Of a DNA stretch of 64,000 nucleotides, positions 45,335-57,482 are shown in pieces. The notes below the pieces were generated by a model that was not told the DNA's origin, ran no database searches, and saw only the letters and a list, made by a program, of their open reading frames with translations. Within the stretch, counting starts at the first letter, position 1. Each line of letters begins with the position of its first letter. This DNA comes from Plantago major (Eukaryota; Streptophyta; Magnoliopsida; Lamiales; Plantaginaceae), in assembly GCA_026545765.1 (NCBI GenBank), contig CM048841.1, positions 6,731,145-6,795,144 on the forward strand, given 5' to 3'. A program made the position numbers and the translations under genes.

Positions 45335-46060
45335 CAAGAATGTTAAACGCAGAACAGTTTTTACTAAACGCAAAACACTTTTTTTACATATTGCAAATAA
45401 TACCACTATGATAATAATTTACAAAATACTTCATTAACTTTTAAAAATTACAATATTACCTCAAAAACATTTAAACAAGTATATACGAATTAATTTTAAA
45501 ATCCGAATAAAAGAAATCAAAAAAATCGAAAAACAATATGAAGAACGGTACCGGAGCTCCGGTGATCTACGACATCGGAGTCGGAGTCCATCCGATCTGC
45601 TCCATATCGGAGCAGATCGGAGCCTCAAGCTCCAGATCGGAGCTTGTGTCATGCTCCAGATGTGGTACCACGAGTACATGCATGCCCACGCCAAATCGTT
45701 TTTTATTTTTTTAAAATAATTTTTTTTTTTTTTAAATTATTCGCTGTAATTTTAATTAATTTAAATATACTACTGCAACTGAATAATAATTAACGACTAA
45801 AAATATGAATTAAAACAATACAAAACATCTTAGATTCATCATTGTTGATAAAATATGGCTAACGATTGTACGACGTTGTATTTTGTTGAGTTATGGTACT
45901 ATAGTTCGTATACGTTTATATATTTTCGAATATGTTATAGTTTAAGAGATTTTATAAAAAAGTAGGACTAATTTTTAATTTATATAATTTGGAGGGTCTT
46001 TTACAATATATTAAGAAGTGTTCTGCGTTTAGTAAAAAGTGTTCTGCGTTTAACAACCCC
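45335..46060. mobile_element. Non-autonomous inverted-repeat element, MULE- or hAT-like, 726 bp
   Basis: Inverted ends of about 50 bp contain two tandem sub-repeats built on AAACGCAGAACA. They are flanked by a perfect 9-bp repeat CAATGTTTT (45326-45334 and 46061-46069). The right end reads GGGGTTGTTAAACGCAG when inverted, while the left end is worn. Inside, at 45540-45665, is a GC-rich block of GATCGGAGC/GAGCTCC words unlike its AT-rich surroundings. No transposase is seen. Confidence 0.75.
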
Positions 46061-46069
46061 CAATGTTTT

Positions 46070-46612
46070 TTTATCTTTATAAACGAAGAAGTCAGTGCTA
46101 AGATCTAAATAGATCAGCTTGGTAAATGAATCAAATATTTAGAGGTAGTTTTTTAATTTTTTTTAGAAATATACTTAAAAGGTATAATTATTAGTCCCAT
46201 AATTAGTTTTTTAACTCATTAATTCATGGTAAATGTAAAACCGTTCATCCTTATTTTATTTTATTCACGACAGAAATTCATCCTATATACTGATAATAGA
46301 AATTAAAAATAATATATACTATAAACTCAATCTTGGTCATTCTTACTACAAATTAGTCATAAATTTATGCCCCCGAATTATTTTGCTCGCGAAATTCAGA
46401 AGCTCGAGATTTAACAGGTATCATGCGGGTATTCGCGTGTCACTGGATACTAGTATTGTTGAAAAGAAAAAGAAAATAAGCCTGGTGCCACGTTTTTTTT
46501 GGTGTCAGACGAAAACATTTATTTTTGAGTCTTTCAAATATTTATAGTTCAATTATGAGGAAAATTGATTTTGAGAATTGATGATTTGAACAGTATTGAG
46601 GTTTAATTATAG
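46070..46612. other. AT-rich intergenic DNA
   Basis: No gene or clear element is seen. Confidence 0.5.
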
Positions 46613-46930
46613 TGGTCCGTGTCCATGAATAAATTCGTCTATTACTTGGCTTACAATCCAGTGCAACATCAAATAACAAATCACATCGAATTGGATTATC
46701 ATCTAATGCATGACAAAATTATTGATGGTTCAGTCACGGTGTTTCATATTTTAAACCAACATCAGATCCTAACAATGCCTTTAGATGGTCCTCCCTACTG
46801 ATTGTTTCATTATCAAGTTATCCATGACCCACTTGAGGGGACGTATAAGGAAGGAGAATCAACACACAGACGAACTAGCTCCAACTAGTTCGCTCAATTC
46901 GCCAGCATTAGGGATTCCAGGTTCCCGCGT
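46613..46930 (+). pseudogene. Relic of a copia RNase H
   Basis: The short frame at 46619-46801 aligns by eye with the end of copia RNase H. It has the words YYLAYNPVQHQ, HIELDYHLMHDKI and LNQHQILTMPLDGPPY in the family order. Conserved residues such as the TKH and ADI positions are mutated. It continues as degenerate sequence to about 46930. No LTR can be matched. An old fragment, unrelated to the intact copia element at 4342. Confidence 0.72.
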
Positions 46931-47054
46931 ACAAGTTATACATTTTTAGAAAGTAATTATTCGAGCTAACAATATATAAACTTTGTTTTTTTAGCTCTTT
47001 CACTTATCTTGCATGTTCATTCTAATAACTGTAAATTCTCCATGCAAATAAGTT
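46931..47054. other. Short AT-rich gap
   Basis: Nothing recognised. Confidence 0.4.
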
Positions 47055-47375
47055 GGTTTTCACTTTTCAGTTATGCTGTTAAACGAGCCAAGTCGATCTC
47101 GAGCTCAGCTCGTTAACAAAAACGAGTAAAAAATAGGTTCGAGTTCGAGTAACTTATAACGACGCTCGAACTCGAAAAAAATAATGAGCCTTAATTAACG
47201 AGCCTTTATCTATTGAAAATAAGTATAAAAAATAGGAGTATAAATTTATTAAAATATTGAGCCTTAACGAGTTTTATCGAGCCAAGCCGAGCTCGGCTCT
47301 TTTACCTGTTCGAGCCTTAAACGAGTCAAGCTCGTTAAGACTCGACTCGCATGACATCTCTATAGGCCACTTCTC
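47055..47375. mobile_element. Degenerate hAT-like MITE rich in CGAGCT words
   Basis: Both ends carry inverted AAACGAGCC/GAGCCAAG sequence, and the interior is full of CTCGAGCTC, GAGCTCGGCTC and TCGAACTCG palindromes. The end TAGAGATGT (inverted right) pairs loosely with the left end. No 8-bp duplication is clear. Confidence 0.5.
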
Positions 47376-48308
47376 GGAGCAGCCCAAATTCCTAATCTGC
47401 CTATAATGAAATCTCAATTAATTCTTCCAGGCCAGAGTAACAGTAGATGGACTTGCAAGGTTCGAAACAAACAGTTTGAGCTTTACATCCTTACAGGGGA
47501 ATTGGCCTATATGAGCTTCAAACTGTTTTTATCAAGAAGAGTAGGCTTGGATAAAAGACACTTTCTTTAATTTTGTCCAATCAGCATTTCAAAAGAAATT
47601 TGACTCAAACTTGTGTGCAAGCCATAATAACAAACTCCCTCTGTACCAGATAACATGACACATTGTGATTATGCGTTATTTTATGTAAAATGTTAAACAA
47701 TTTCCATAGAACTTTATCAATTTATCATTTTCATGTATACCAAAGAACTTCATATGTTAGTGAAAATATAAACTATCCCATGCATATCAAATAATTAAAT
47801 ATGTTACTTTTACACTTATATTGTATATTTTTCCACTAAAATTACAATTTAAATTTTCCATAATTTATTCTAGACCTAAAATTATACAGTGATTCTAATG
47901 TATTAACCTCTTCTTGATGGAGTGTGTAGCATATGTTTTGTTGACATGGAAAGAAAAAGGCATGAAAATAATTTTTAAAAAGAAAAGGACCAGTGGCCCA
48001 AAAACAGCTGGGAAATGGTTTTATTCGAAGACCATGCTAGATATACAAGACTATAATAATGGTTGGAATTGATTCGTGCCCTTGATATATGTCTCAGGAC
48101 CACCAAAATTCAAGTGACAAAAACAAGAATATAAATTTATAAACGATTCAAAATAAAAAAAATAATTAAATAGATGGTAAACAACTACTCATATCAACGT
48201 GGAGTCTCATTTTTAAAATTTACGCTATTATCCGAAAAATCAATATGAATGAATAACTATGATATCGAAACCTAAAGTATCAGAATCCGACCCTTAAGAT
48301 ATATGTAT
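47376..48308. other. AT-rich intergenic DNA
   Basis: Nothing coding. ACTCCCTCTGTACC near 47635 resembles a Stowaway end, without a clear partner. Confidence 0.5.
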
Positions 48309-48375
48309 AGTTAGAATGTTCCACATCACTTGTGAGAAGATAATACAAATTAACAACATATAAATTGGATAACCT

Positions 48376-49173
48376 TAGGGCTGCGCAACGGACGGATACG
48401 GATATATCCGATCCGTTTGACCGGATATTCGGTCAAACGGATAACTAAAATGTCTATCCGTTATCCGATCCATTCAGAGCAGATCGGATAACGGATAAAT
48501 CCGCGGATATCTGTTATCCATAAAACTTAATTTAAAAAAAAAAAAAACTACATTTTTCAACATTTGCACAACAAAAGAGTCCCCAACAACAACAAAACAA
48601 TCCATTTTAGGAGAACAACATATAGAAGAAAAAGGAGAGAAAGTGCAATTTGAATATGCGGGACCAAATCAGACAAAACAGAAGTCGTAGGCGGAAGACG
48701 GTGGACCAAACCTGGAAGCCGGAGTCGAGAAGTCGGAGAAAGGAGGAGCGGAGATCGGAGAGGAGGAGATCGGAGCAGAGAGGCGGCGGAGGAAGGAAAT
48801 TGAAGCAGAGACACGAGAAGAAGAGGAAATGGGAACTGTGAAGACAGGAAGAAGATCGGCGACTTCGATCTGAGAGAGAGCGGTGGAGCTCCGATTCCGA
48901 TCTGAGAGAGAGTCAAAGAGCAGTTGAGTGTTGGTATTGGGAGAGAGTGAGACGTTTGCAGTAGACGAAGTGTGTATTTTGTTGGTGACCTAATTGAAAA
49001 TCTGTATATGTAATTATGTATAATTGTAAATTATTAAAAAAAAAAAGGATAACGGATATTCGCGGATATATCCGTTTTATCCGTTCGTAACGGATAGGTG
49101 AAAATCGTATCCATTACCCGATCCGTTAGCCAACGGACCGGATCCACTGATACGGATGAAATGAGCAGCCCTA
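48376..49173. mobile_element. Non-autonomous hAT-type element, 798 bp
   Basis: Inverted ends TAGGGCTG and CAGCCCTA are flanked by an 8-bp duplication (GATAACCT at 48368-48375, GATAGCCT at 49174-49181). Both ends carry many CGGATA/TATCCG words, as expected for transposase-binding subterminal repeats. The middle (48600-48960) is a purine-rich stretch of GGAG/GAGA words. No transposase is encoded. Confidence 0.87.
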
Positions 49174-49374
49174 GATAGCCTTCTCCCCTTATTTAGACAT
49201 TTTAAGGGGATGATGATCCAACTTAATATTGTATCAGAGCAGTCCCAAGTTGATGATGGGTGCCCCAGCCGATAATTATTTCGGATTGCCCAAATATGGC
49301 TATAATGATTCCACGTGTAGAGTCGACTAACCGCGGCTTACTCGTGAGGGGGTTTGTTAGAATATCACACATCA

Positions 49375-49390
49375 CTTGTGAGAAGATCAT
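49375..49390. repeat. LINE target-site duplication, left copy
   Basis: CTTGTGAGAAGATCAT, identical to 54309-54324, directly beside the poly-T (poly-A of the minus strand) at 49391. Confidence 0.93.
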
Positions 49391-49507
49391 TTTTTTTTTT
49401 GAACGATAGAACTTGTCTTATTACTCCAAAAACAGTGTACGTACATTTAAAGGCTGATAAACTCCAAGCCCAAAACTAGTCAATAACAAATAAACTCCGA
49501 AAACAAA

Positions 49508-52500
49508 TTAAACATCTATGAAAGTCGAAATTAAATCCCGCACCTTTCTGTTCCTGCATCTGAGTCGGACGGTCTGGATAATAGCTCGGATTACTTCTTG
49601 TAGTACCCACGGCTTTTGTTTGAATAGTAAATCATTCCGAGCCATCCATGTGTGATAAATCATCTCTGCCATCACTGCTCTGAAAACGTAAGCTGTGCTT
49701 CCCTTCCCTTTCGCGCAAGTGCTCCACCACCCCACGAGTTGTTGCCAGGTGTTCAGTCGGGGGTGGTTTGCATGCATCCAAGTCAAGATTTCTCTCATGA
49801 TCGCGTAAGTAACAGGGCATTGAAAGAACAAATGCTCTATGGATTCATCCCGACATGTAATGCACACTTTCCATCCGTCTCTACTCCAAAACATGCCAGT
49901 CGATCCTTTGTAGCCAGTCGTTTGTGCAGTGCCATCCATAGAATAAATCTCGCCTTCGGCCTAGCTGGGTTTCTAATGATCAGATCACACCATGCCACCT
50001 TTTCCTGTCGACCCCTAAACACGCCGTACAACTTCCGAACAGAGAATCGATGCGCCCCAAGTTGTTCCAGCCATTCCGTTTTGTCTTGAATGTACTCCCG
50101 TAGCTGTAACATTGCCTTGATGGTTACAGAACTGCATAATGGGGCCGTCCATTCCTCTACCAATTGAGTTTTAATGTAGTAGCTATGGATCCATCGTACC
50201 CACAGCGAGTCAGCCTTTGTTTGGATCTTCCAAAGGAGTTTGCAAATAAGCGCTTTATTCCATTCTGGTAGTGAGATAATGTTCAAACCTCCACAACTAC
50301 GAGGGGCACAGACCTGGTCCCAAGATATCAAGGCCTTTCGGTAATTACCATCTTTGCCACTCCAGAGGAAGCTTCGACAAATGCGTTGAATATGCTCCAG
50401 AATCATCTTCGGAAACGGGAATACTTGTAGCCAATACGCTGTGATTGAAGTCACAACACTACGGATAAGTTGCTCGCGCCCTGCATAACTCAGAAGTCGT
50501 GTAGACCAATGTGAGATCCTTTTCAGAATCCGCTCAAGTAGCGGTTGGAATTGGGCCGCCGACAGCCTACGGTGTGACAAAGGTACCCCCAAGTAGCGAA
50601 TGGGTAGGCTGCCAGTCCCGAATCCAGTGGAATTAATCACGCCTTTCCGCCTACTGACTCCTCCATAGAACACATTTGTCTTCATCATATTCTCCCGTAA
50701 CCCCGTGGCCTCCGAGAATAATCGAAATTGTCCCATCATTAACTGTACCGAGCTTACATCCCCACGCATGAAAAGCATAAGATCATCTGCGAAACACAGG
50801 TTGGTAATACGGAGCCTCTCACACTTCGGGTGGAAGTTAAAATTCGGCATAGTAGTAAGTTTCTGTAAGCAATATTCCATAACAATCACAAATAAGTAGG
50901 GAGATAGTGGATCACCCTGTCTCAGCCCCCTCTTTGCTTTCAGGAGTGGCGACGGCACACCATTAATCGAGTACCTGTAGGAAACCGAGCTCACGCATAC
51001 CATTATCCAACGCATTTAACCGTGCAGCAATCCCAGTTCTCGCATAATTGCCTCCAAAGCTCCCCATTCCACTGTATCGTATGCCTTGTGTAAGTCCATC
51101 TGAATCATACATCTAGGTGAAATGCCCTTCCTTCCATAGCCCTTCACTAGTTCCTGCGCCAGTAAGATATTGTCCTGGATGACCTTTCCTGGCAAAAAAG
51201 CAGATTGGCTATCATCCACTATGCTGTTAATCACCATTCCCAACCGAGTCGTCAGGATCTTTGAAATAATCTTATAGACTGTAGTACAACATGCAATTGG
51301 TCTCATATCCTTTACTTTGACTGCAGCAGGGGTCTTCGGGATCAAAGTAATCAGGGTGCAGTTCAACGCTGGAAAGATCGAAGATGTGCTAAAGAAATCA
51401 AGCACAGCATCATAGACATCCCTCCCAACCATCGACCATGCTTTCTTGAAGAAGTAAGCATTGAAACCATCAATTCCTGGAGCTTTTAGGTCTCCAATAT
51501 CCTTCAAGGCAGCATCTATCTCAGGACGCGTGACCGGTCGAATCAACCACGCTCTATCCTCATAACTCATACGTCTTCCTATCCGTATAGCTTCAATGTC
51601 AATTCCCCCACGCCGAGAGGCGGCAGTCCCTACCAGATTCGAGTAGAAATTGAGGATTTCCGCCTCGATTTCAGCATTTGTCTCAAGTACAGCTCCCAAC
51701 TCCGTTTCTAGCTTATGCAATCCAGTCCTCTTGTTCTTTTCCCTCACCTGTGCATGGAAGAATGAGGAATTTCCATCACCCAATTGGATCCAATCAATCT
51801 TTGCTTTTTGTCGTACTATCTGTTCCTCAATTTCGATCCACTTTTCTAATTCAATGGTATCTTCTCGGACCTGACGAATTAAGGCAGGATTGACTCGATC
51901 CTGTCTGAGAGCGGCCTGGTGCCCCTGTAATGTATCCCGTATCTGTGCAATGATCCGATCCGCACCCCTCAGTTGACGGCTAAGTCCCCTCATAACCGGC
52001 TGCAATTTTTTAAGCTTAGCCCACAGATTCTTTTGCGGATTCCTGGCTGCTCGTCCCCTCCAGGAATCCGCCACCGCTTCGGAAAAGCCCGAGCAGCGTG
52101 TTGTGCAATTAATAAATCGGAAACATGGCCTCCTACTCCGCTGAAGTATATAATTCCGTATTATAAGGGGGGAATGGTCTGATAAGCCAGGCGTTAACAC
52201 TTCAATGTCAGCAGCTGGATTAGCCTGAAACCATGCCGCATTCCCAAGTGCTCTGTCAATCCGAGAATATATAATACCATGTTCATGCTTGTTTGACCAA
52301 GTGAAGTGTTCACCTATCATGTGAACTTCAAACAACCCCACCTCATCCATAAGTTCCACCAAGTCCCGGAACTCATGCTCAACTACCGGGTTTCCGCCAA
52401 TGCGATCCCCATAATCAAGTACATTGTTATAATCTCCGAAGCAAACCCAAGGCTCATTGATACCCCCAGCAAGTTCTCGAATATCCTGCCACAAATGGAT

Positions 52501-52845
52501 CCGATCCAAAAGTTGGTTGTGGGCATATATAAAGGTGATGAATCCTCTATCTACCCCATCCGCATCATACCACCGACAGTGCAGGAGCTGATCCGTACAA
52601 CTAATAAAAGTAACCCGGACACGATTCGGGTCCCACAACACCCAAATACGCCCAAGAAAATGAGCATCATAATTATCGAAGTAATTCCATCTGTTACCCA
52701 ATCGTTTGCGAATCCTGTCCTTGTTTTCCTTTTTGACTCTAGTTTCTATTAGGCCTGCTATACTGATATTCAGATCCAGGAGACGGGAGCCAATCTCCTT
52801 ATGCTTAGCAGCCTTATTTAGCCCCCTAACATTCCAGGCTAACAT
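49508..52845 (-). pseudogene. LINE ORF2: endonuclease, reverse transcriptase, zinc-binding tail
   Basis: The first 609 codons (51016-52845) are open. An AP-like endonuclease opens with LAWNVRGLNKA, carries the Glu of LIETRV, the GDYNNVLDYGDR loop, and ends with SDHSPLII. RT begins near 51560 (GIDGFNAYFFKKAW, DSQSAFLPGK and MDLHKAYDTVEW). A single in-frame TAA at 51016-51018 interrupts it. RT continues at 49837-51015 with LRQGDPLSPYLF and the catalytic FADD (about 50780-50795). A frameshift near 49840-49930 precedes the zinc-binding RVT tail (CITCRDESIEHLFFQC). There is no RNase H domain. Only two lesions separate it from a full frame. Confidence 0.9.
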
Positions 52846-54306
52846 CAGTCCCGGTTCTGGTTCACGCCGGAACCAGAACCAATCTCAAGTGGTGTAAAAC
52901 CATTACGTAGAGCTACAACATCCTCAGTCTCTTTGCTAGCTTGTGTTCTTGGGGATCCATGTTGCCCCCTCGCAGGGAGCCAACCCTGTGAATCCCCCTC
53001 CTGACGGGATCGTCCCGTATCAGTTCGGGTTCCCGTAGCATCCGGAGTAGTACTCACCGTGTGGGACTTACGAGGGGACTGTATATTCACAGTTTTTGGA
53101 GCCACCACCGTCGCTTGTCCTTAACCACCCATGCTCGCTCAACTCCCCTTCCTCTAGCAACCTGTTGCCCAAGATCATGTCGATTTCCCCTTGGCTCAGT
53201 CAGTTGACGTGTCCCTTGCGCCATCCGGCAGCCCGTCCTGTCGCAGACGAGTGCCCGTGGTCCGCACTTGTGGCGTAACAACGGTGTCCAGTCGTACTCG
53301 ACAGCCTGTTTTATTGCAGTCCCTTGACGGTCCTTGATCATAATAAATTTCCGGAGTTCCTGTGTGATGTCAACCTCAATCAAGATTCGCGCGTATGACA
53401 CACGCAATTTCTTTGCCGTGCATTCATCTGTAAACAAAGGAGCACCAACAACACTAGCAATCTTACTCAAACTCTTTCATTCCACAGATACAATGGAAGT
53501 TGGGGAAATTTCACCCAAATTTGTGCAACCTTTAACATATCCTCCTTCAGATCAAAATTCCTAGTCCAGGGGCGTAAATTCATAGGTCGTCCATAGATAT
53601 AGTAGGGTCCCCCATTCTCAACCGAATCTTTGTCCTTTGCGAATGAAATCGAATTATGAAGTACCCATCCTCGTTGTAATATAGCTCGGGTAAGGCGATG
53701 GCTGTCCAAACTTTGATCATGAAGTTTTTCACCGCATTCATTGAGAGTGAATTGTCGAACATACATAATTAGTGAATTTTTCCAAGATAATCAAGCTCCG
53801 ATTCAATGTCTTCATCCTCTATCTCCACAACTAGCTCACCTTCCAATACGGTGATTGTAAGGATAGTCGGTCCCGTCGGAAATCTATTCCCACGTATGAT
53901 GTCAACCCAAGCAATAGATCCGGAAGCCACATTACGTGTTGATTCTAATCCATTCATCTCCTTTTCTGTTCGACTTGATCAATTTTTCCAAGTTACGGTC
54001 CAGATTTTGGTGTTCAGTGCTTGTGTATCGATTGATCCTTCAAAGATCAATTCCGTCTCCTTCCACCGCTTAACGAGTCGGAATCATCCAGGGTGGGTCC
54101 AGCCTCACCGGCGAGGACGGTGGAGACAAAGCGGTGCGGGAAACTGGATTAATCGATTCAGCAGACAATCCCAAGATCTCACTCGTCGTCGAAGGAGCAG
54201 AGGGAGGGGAGGAGGACACGGTGGTTTCCAAAGTTTTACGTGGACGACCCACCGGCCTCTTCAACGCCGAATCCACCGGCGCCGTCGCTTTCTTCTTCTT
54301 TGGCAT
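52845..54306 (-). pseudogene. LINE ORF1, DUF4283-type RNA-binding protein
   Basis: The start codon is at 54306 with a basic, Pro-rich N-terminus (PKKKK, VGRPRK AT-hook-like word). The central part at 53467-53957 is the DUF4283 domain of plant LINE and retroelement nucleic-acid-binding proteins (GGPYYIYGRPMNLRPW, WVKFPQLPLYLWNE). The following part has YARILIEVDI and a decayed zinc knuckle (about 53230-53290). The C-terminus at 52845-53108 is Thr/Ser/Arg-rich. At least four frameshifts break it. Confidence 0.82.
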
Positions 54307-54308
54307 CT

Positions 54309-54324
54309 CTTGTGAGAAGATCAT
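54309..54324. repeat. LINE target-site duplication, right copy
   Basis: CTTGTGAGAAGATCAT, identical to 49375-49390. Confidence 0.93.
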
Positions 54325-54400
54325 TCAAACAACATATAAGGTGGATAACCTTCTCCCCTTAACAAGGCCTTTTAAGGGGATGATGACCCAACTTAATGAT

Positions 54401-54997
<597 letters not shown>

Positions 54998-55144
54998 AAA
55001 GTCTCTTAAGAGACGGTCTTTAGATAAACTATCTAAAGACGGGACTATATTGCAATTTACCTCTTTGTAGATATATTTGGATCAATTTTTTGCGGATCCG
55101 AGTAGTTAACCCGACCCAGACTCAATTTTAGCGGTTTTCGTGGT

Positions 55145-55153
55145 ATAAATAGC
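55145..55153 (+). promoter_or_regulatory. Inward-facing TATA box at the left end of the inverted-repeat element
   Basis: TATAAATAG lies about 300 bases before the start codon at 55442, followed by a pyrimidine-rich leader. Confidence 0.55.
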
Positions 55154-55441
55154 AATTTTAGTCAGTTTTCTTCTTTTTCTTTCTTTCTTCCTTTCTTCTC
55201 GTTTCTTCTGGTTTTTCTTGCTTTGTAATTGCTCCGATTTCTGCAATTTCTTCGAGATTTCATCATTTTCTGCGTCGATCTTGTTGTTTTCGGCCTCAAT
55301 TTCGTTCGATCCTACAATGTAAGTGTTTTCGGATTCGATTTGGTGCTTTCTTCGTCATTTTTATGCTCTGTTAGGGTTTTTTTTGGGTTTTTGTGTTTGA
55401 TTTTGTGTTGTCTCTGAGTTTTACAGTTATTTCGTACTACA

Positions 55442-56751
55442 ATGGTTGATAAGAGTGGCAAGGAAGGCTCGAAGGTTGTTAGTTGGGCTCGCAAGCGGAA
55501 ATTATTGTCCGGCGATGAAGGTATTCCTTATTTTGTAGTTATTCCGACGGTTTTGACTATTTTTAACGTTTTTATGGTTGTGAGAACAGTTTGTGTTGGT
55601 GAGAACATGAATTCTATGTTTATTTGTGAACATGGGTTATTTATTTGGGAACATTGGTTATTTATGTGTGAACATGGCTTGTTGCTGTGTTTATACGTTG
55701 ATGCTTTATACAATATCTGTCTGTGGTTGTTTTGTTGGAACATGTATGTTATTGTATGCCTGAGAACATGGGTAATTTCTCTGGGACATGTCTTGTTGTT
55801 TTCTGAGAACATGAACTTTATGCTTTAGAGAACATGAATTTTATGAATTCTGAAAACATGGCTTCTTGTTTTCATGCTTTTAGTTTTGTTTATGTTTCTG
55901 AGAGAACATGAATTTTATGCCTGAGAACATGTGTTATTTCTATGGGAACATGAATTCTAGAAACATGACTTGTTTCATTTTTATTTCTGATTATATGAAT
56001 GCTTTAGTTTTTGTTTGTGTTGCTGAGAGAACATGAATTGTATGCCTGAGAACATGGGTAATTTCTCTGGGAACATGTCTTGTTGTTTTATGTGAATGCA
56101 TGAATTCTGGAAACATGGCTTCTTGTTTCATGCTTTTAGTTTTGTTTGTGTTCTTTATGATTTGCATTTGTTCTGAGAACATGAATGCTATGCTTGGAAA
56201 CATAGGTAATTTATTTAGAAACATGGCTTATTTGTGTGTTTTTTTTTTTTTTTTTTTTTGTGTAGATGCTGCTGTAGAGAAGCAGAAGAAGGTTAGGGCT
56301 AATAAGTCGAAGATCTTCAAGCCTGGACATGTAAACATGAAACAACCTAGGAAGAGAAGTAGAACACAACTGGTTTCTATGACAGTTAAAGGTGATGAAG
56401 ATGAGAATGCAAGTAGCTTTGGCAGTTTGATGAATGAGAACTTTTCTGTTGACAAACCTAGAACTATCCATACCAAATTGAGGGTGATTTTATGACAAGA
56501 AGATTGAAGAAAAGATAAAGAGGAAGGAGGCAAAGGCATTGGCAAAGAAGGAGGTCGGAGCATCAGAGAAGATGGAGGCCGAAGCATCAAAGAAGATGAA
56601 GGCCGAAGCATCAGAGAAAACGGAGGCCGAAGCAGTAGAGAAGACACAGGCTGATGAAATAAATCCTATTGGTGAAGGAGATTATGTGAAATTGATAGAG
56701 ATGAGAAGGAGGGCAGGTAAAAGGTACCAAGGGAAGGAAGGGAAAGACTGA
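55442..56751 (+). CDS. Lys/Glu-rich protein gene inside the inverted-repeat element, spliced, unknown function
   Basis: Exon 1 (55442-55520) encodes a basic N-terminus with ARKRK. It has donor GTATTC and joins in frame to 56266 (acceptor TTTGTGTAG after a long T run). The second exon continues with a basic, nuclear-looking segment (KQPRKRSR) to a TGA at 56493-56495. One frame away, 56500-56751 carries a clear run of EASEKMEAEASKK-type repeats (27-bp period, about 56560-56640) and a charged end. The last part may be joined by a frameshift or an unseen splice. The 745-bp intron is full of GAGAACATG words. No known domain is seen. It may be a gene captured by, or belonging to, the element. Confidence 0.5.
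55590..56230 (+). repeat. Dispersed GAACATG repeats in intron
   Basis: The word GAGAACATG with variants recurs about every 20-40 bases. It is often followed by AATTNTATG or GGTAATTTCT, with no fixed period. Similar words continue in the arrays at 56880-57300 and 57900-58575. Confidence 0.7.
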
Positions 56752-56879
56752 TTTGGGAAGTTAGATTTTATTTTGTGAAGATTGTTTGTGTAGTAATTTC
56801 CTTAGTGGTAGCTGTAACTGAACTGAATGCTTGATTGTAACTGTATAATTGATTGTATCTGCTTGATGTACAAGTTTGA

Positions 56880-57300
56880 ATATATGTTGATATCATGGGA
56901 TAATATATTGAGGTCATGTGTTAATATGTTGATATCATGGGTTAATATATTGAGATCATTGTGTTATATTGAGAACATTTTTGGATCATGGGTATTATAC
57001 TTGAGAACATGTGTATGATGTTTAAGTACATGGGTTAATATGTTGATATCATGGGTTAATAGTTGAGAACATGGGTATGATGTTTGAGTACATGGGTTTA
57101 TATATATGTTGATATCTTGAGATCATGGGTTAATGTGTTGAGATCATGGATTAATATGTTGAGATCATGGGTTCATATGTTCAGAGCATGGGATGATACT
57201 CTGAGATCATGGGTTAATATGTTGAGATCATGGGTTAATATGTCGAGACCATGGGATGATACCCTGAGATCATGGATTAAAATGTTGAGATCATTGTTAA
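56880..57300 (+). repeat. 21-bp tandem array
   Basis: TTAATATGTTGAGATCATGGG and close variants recur head to tail with a 21-base (or 42-base) period. One frame over the densest part (57084-57368) reads as seven-residue repeats of the type LRSWVNM. No sign that this is a real protein. Confidence 0.85.
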
Positions 57301-57482
57301 TTTTTGTGATGTTTGTGCACATGGAAAAACTCACCTGTTCCAAGAAATATACAGAAACAAAGTTCTGAACTAAGTTTTTGCACATGATAAAACTGCTGAC
57401 ATACAGTCACATGTTCTGTTTGATGTACAATTATCTATCAACGAAGTAGTGAACTAAGTTTTCTATTACACAAAGTAATGAA

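Larger units (their letters stand above)
49391..54308 (-). mobile_element. L1-type LINE, 4.9 kb, with perfect 16-bp target duplication
   Basis: The poly-A tail reads as T at 49391-49400. The 5' end is at 54308, only two bases before the ORF1 start codon. ORF1 (about 52845-54306) and ORF2 (about 49508-52845) are both recognisable but broken. The duplicated 16 bases lie inside a TRIM terminal repeat. The near-zero 5' UTR suggests either a slightly truncated copy or an element with a very short leader. Confidence 0.93.
48309..54400 (+). mobile_element. TRIM retrotransposon, with a hAT element and a LINE inside its terminal repeats
   Basis: After removing the two insertions, only about 300 bases remain. 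The left terminal repeat is 48309-48375 plus 49174-49230. A primer site TATCAGAGC (about 49239-49247) fits initiator tRNA-Met. The non-coding middle carries a purine tract (GTGAGGGGG, about 49344-49352). The right terminal repeat starts TGTTAGAATATC at 49355 and resumes at 54309 after the LINE, ending near 54400. Repeats of about 110-125 bp with a primer site and purine tract but no genes define a terminal-repeat retrotransposon in miniature. A solo repeat is at 28827-28937. Confidence 0.8.

Noticed and set aside
46619-46801. 60-codon frame as a small host gene
   Set aside because: Its words follow the order of the copia RNase H end, so it is better read as a relic.
47635-47950. Possible Stowaway element
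   Set aside because: A left-end-like word is present but no matching inverted end or clear TA pair could be found.
48557-48916. 119-codon Leu/Ser/Pro-rich minus-strand frame
   Set aside because: It lies in purine-rich sequence inside a hAT-type element, has low-complexity composition and no promoter.
57084-57368. 94-codon frame of seven-residue repeats
   Set aside because: It is a by-product of the 21-bp array and lacks a promoter or conserved ends.
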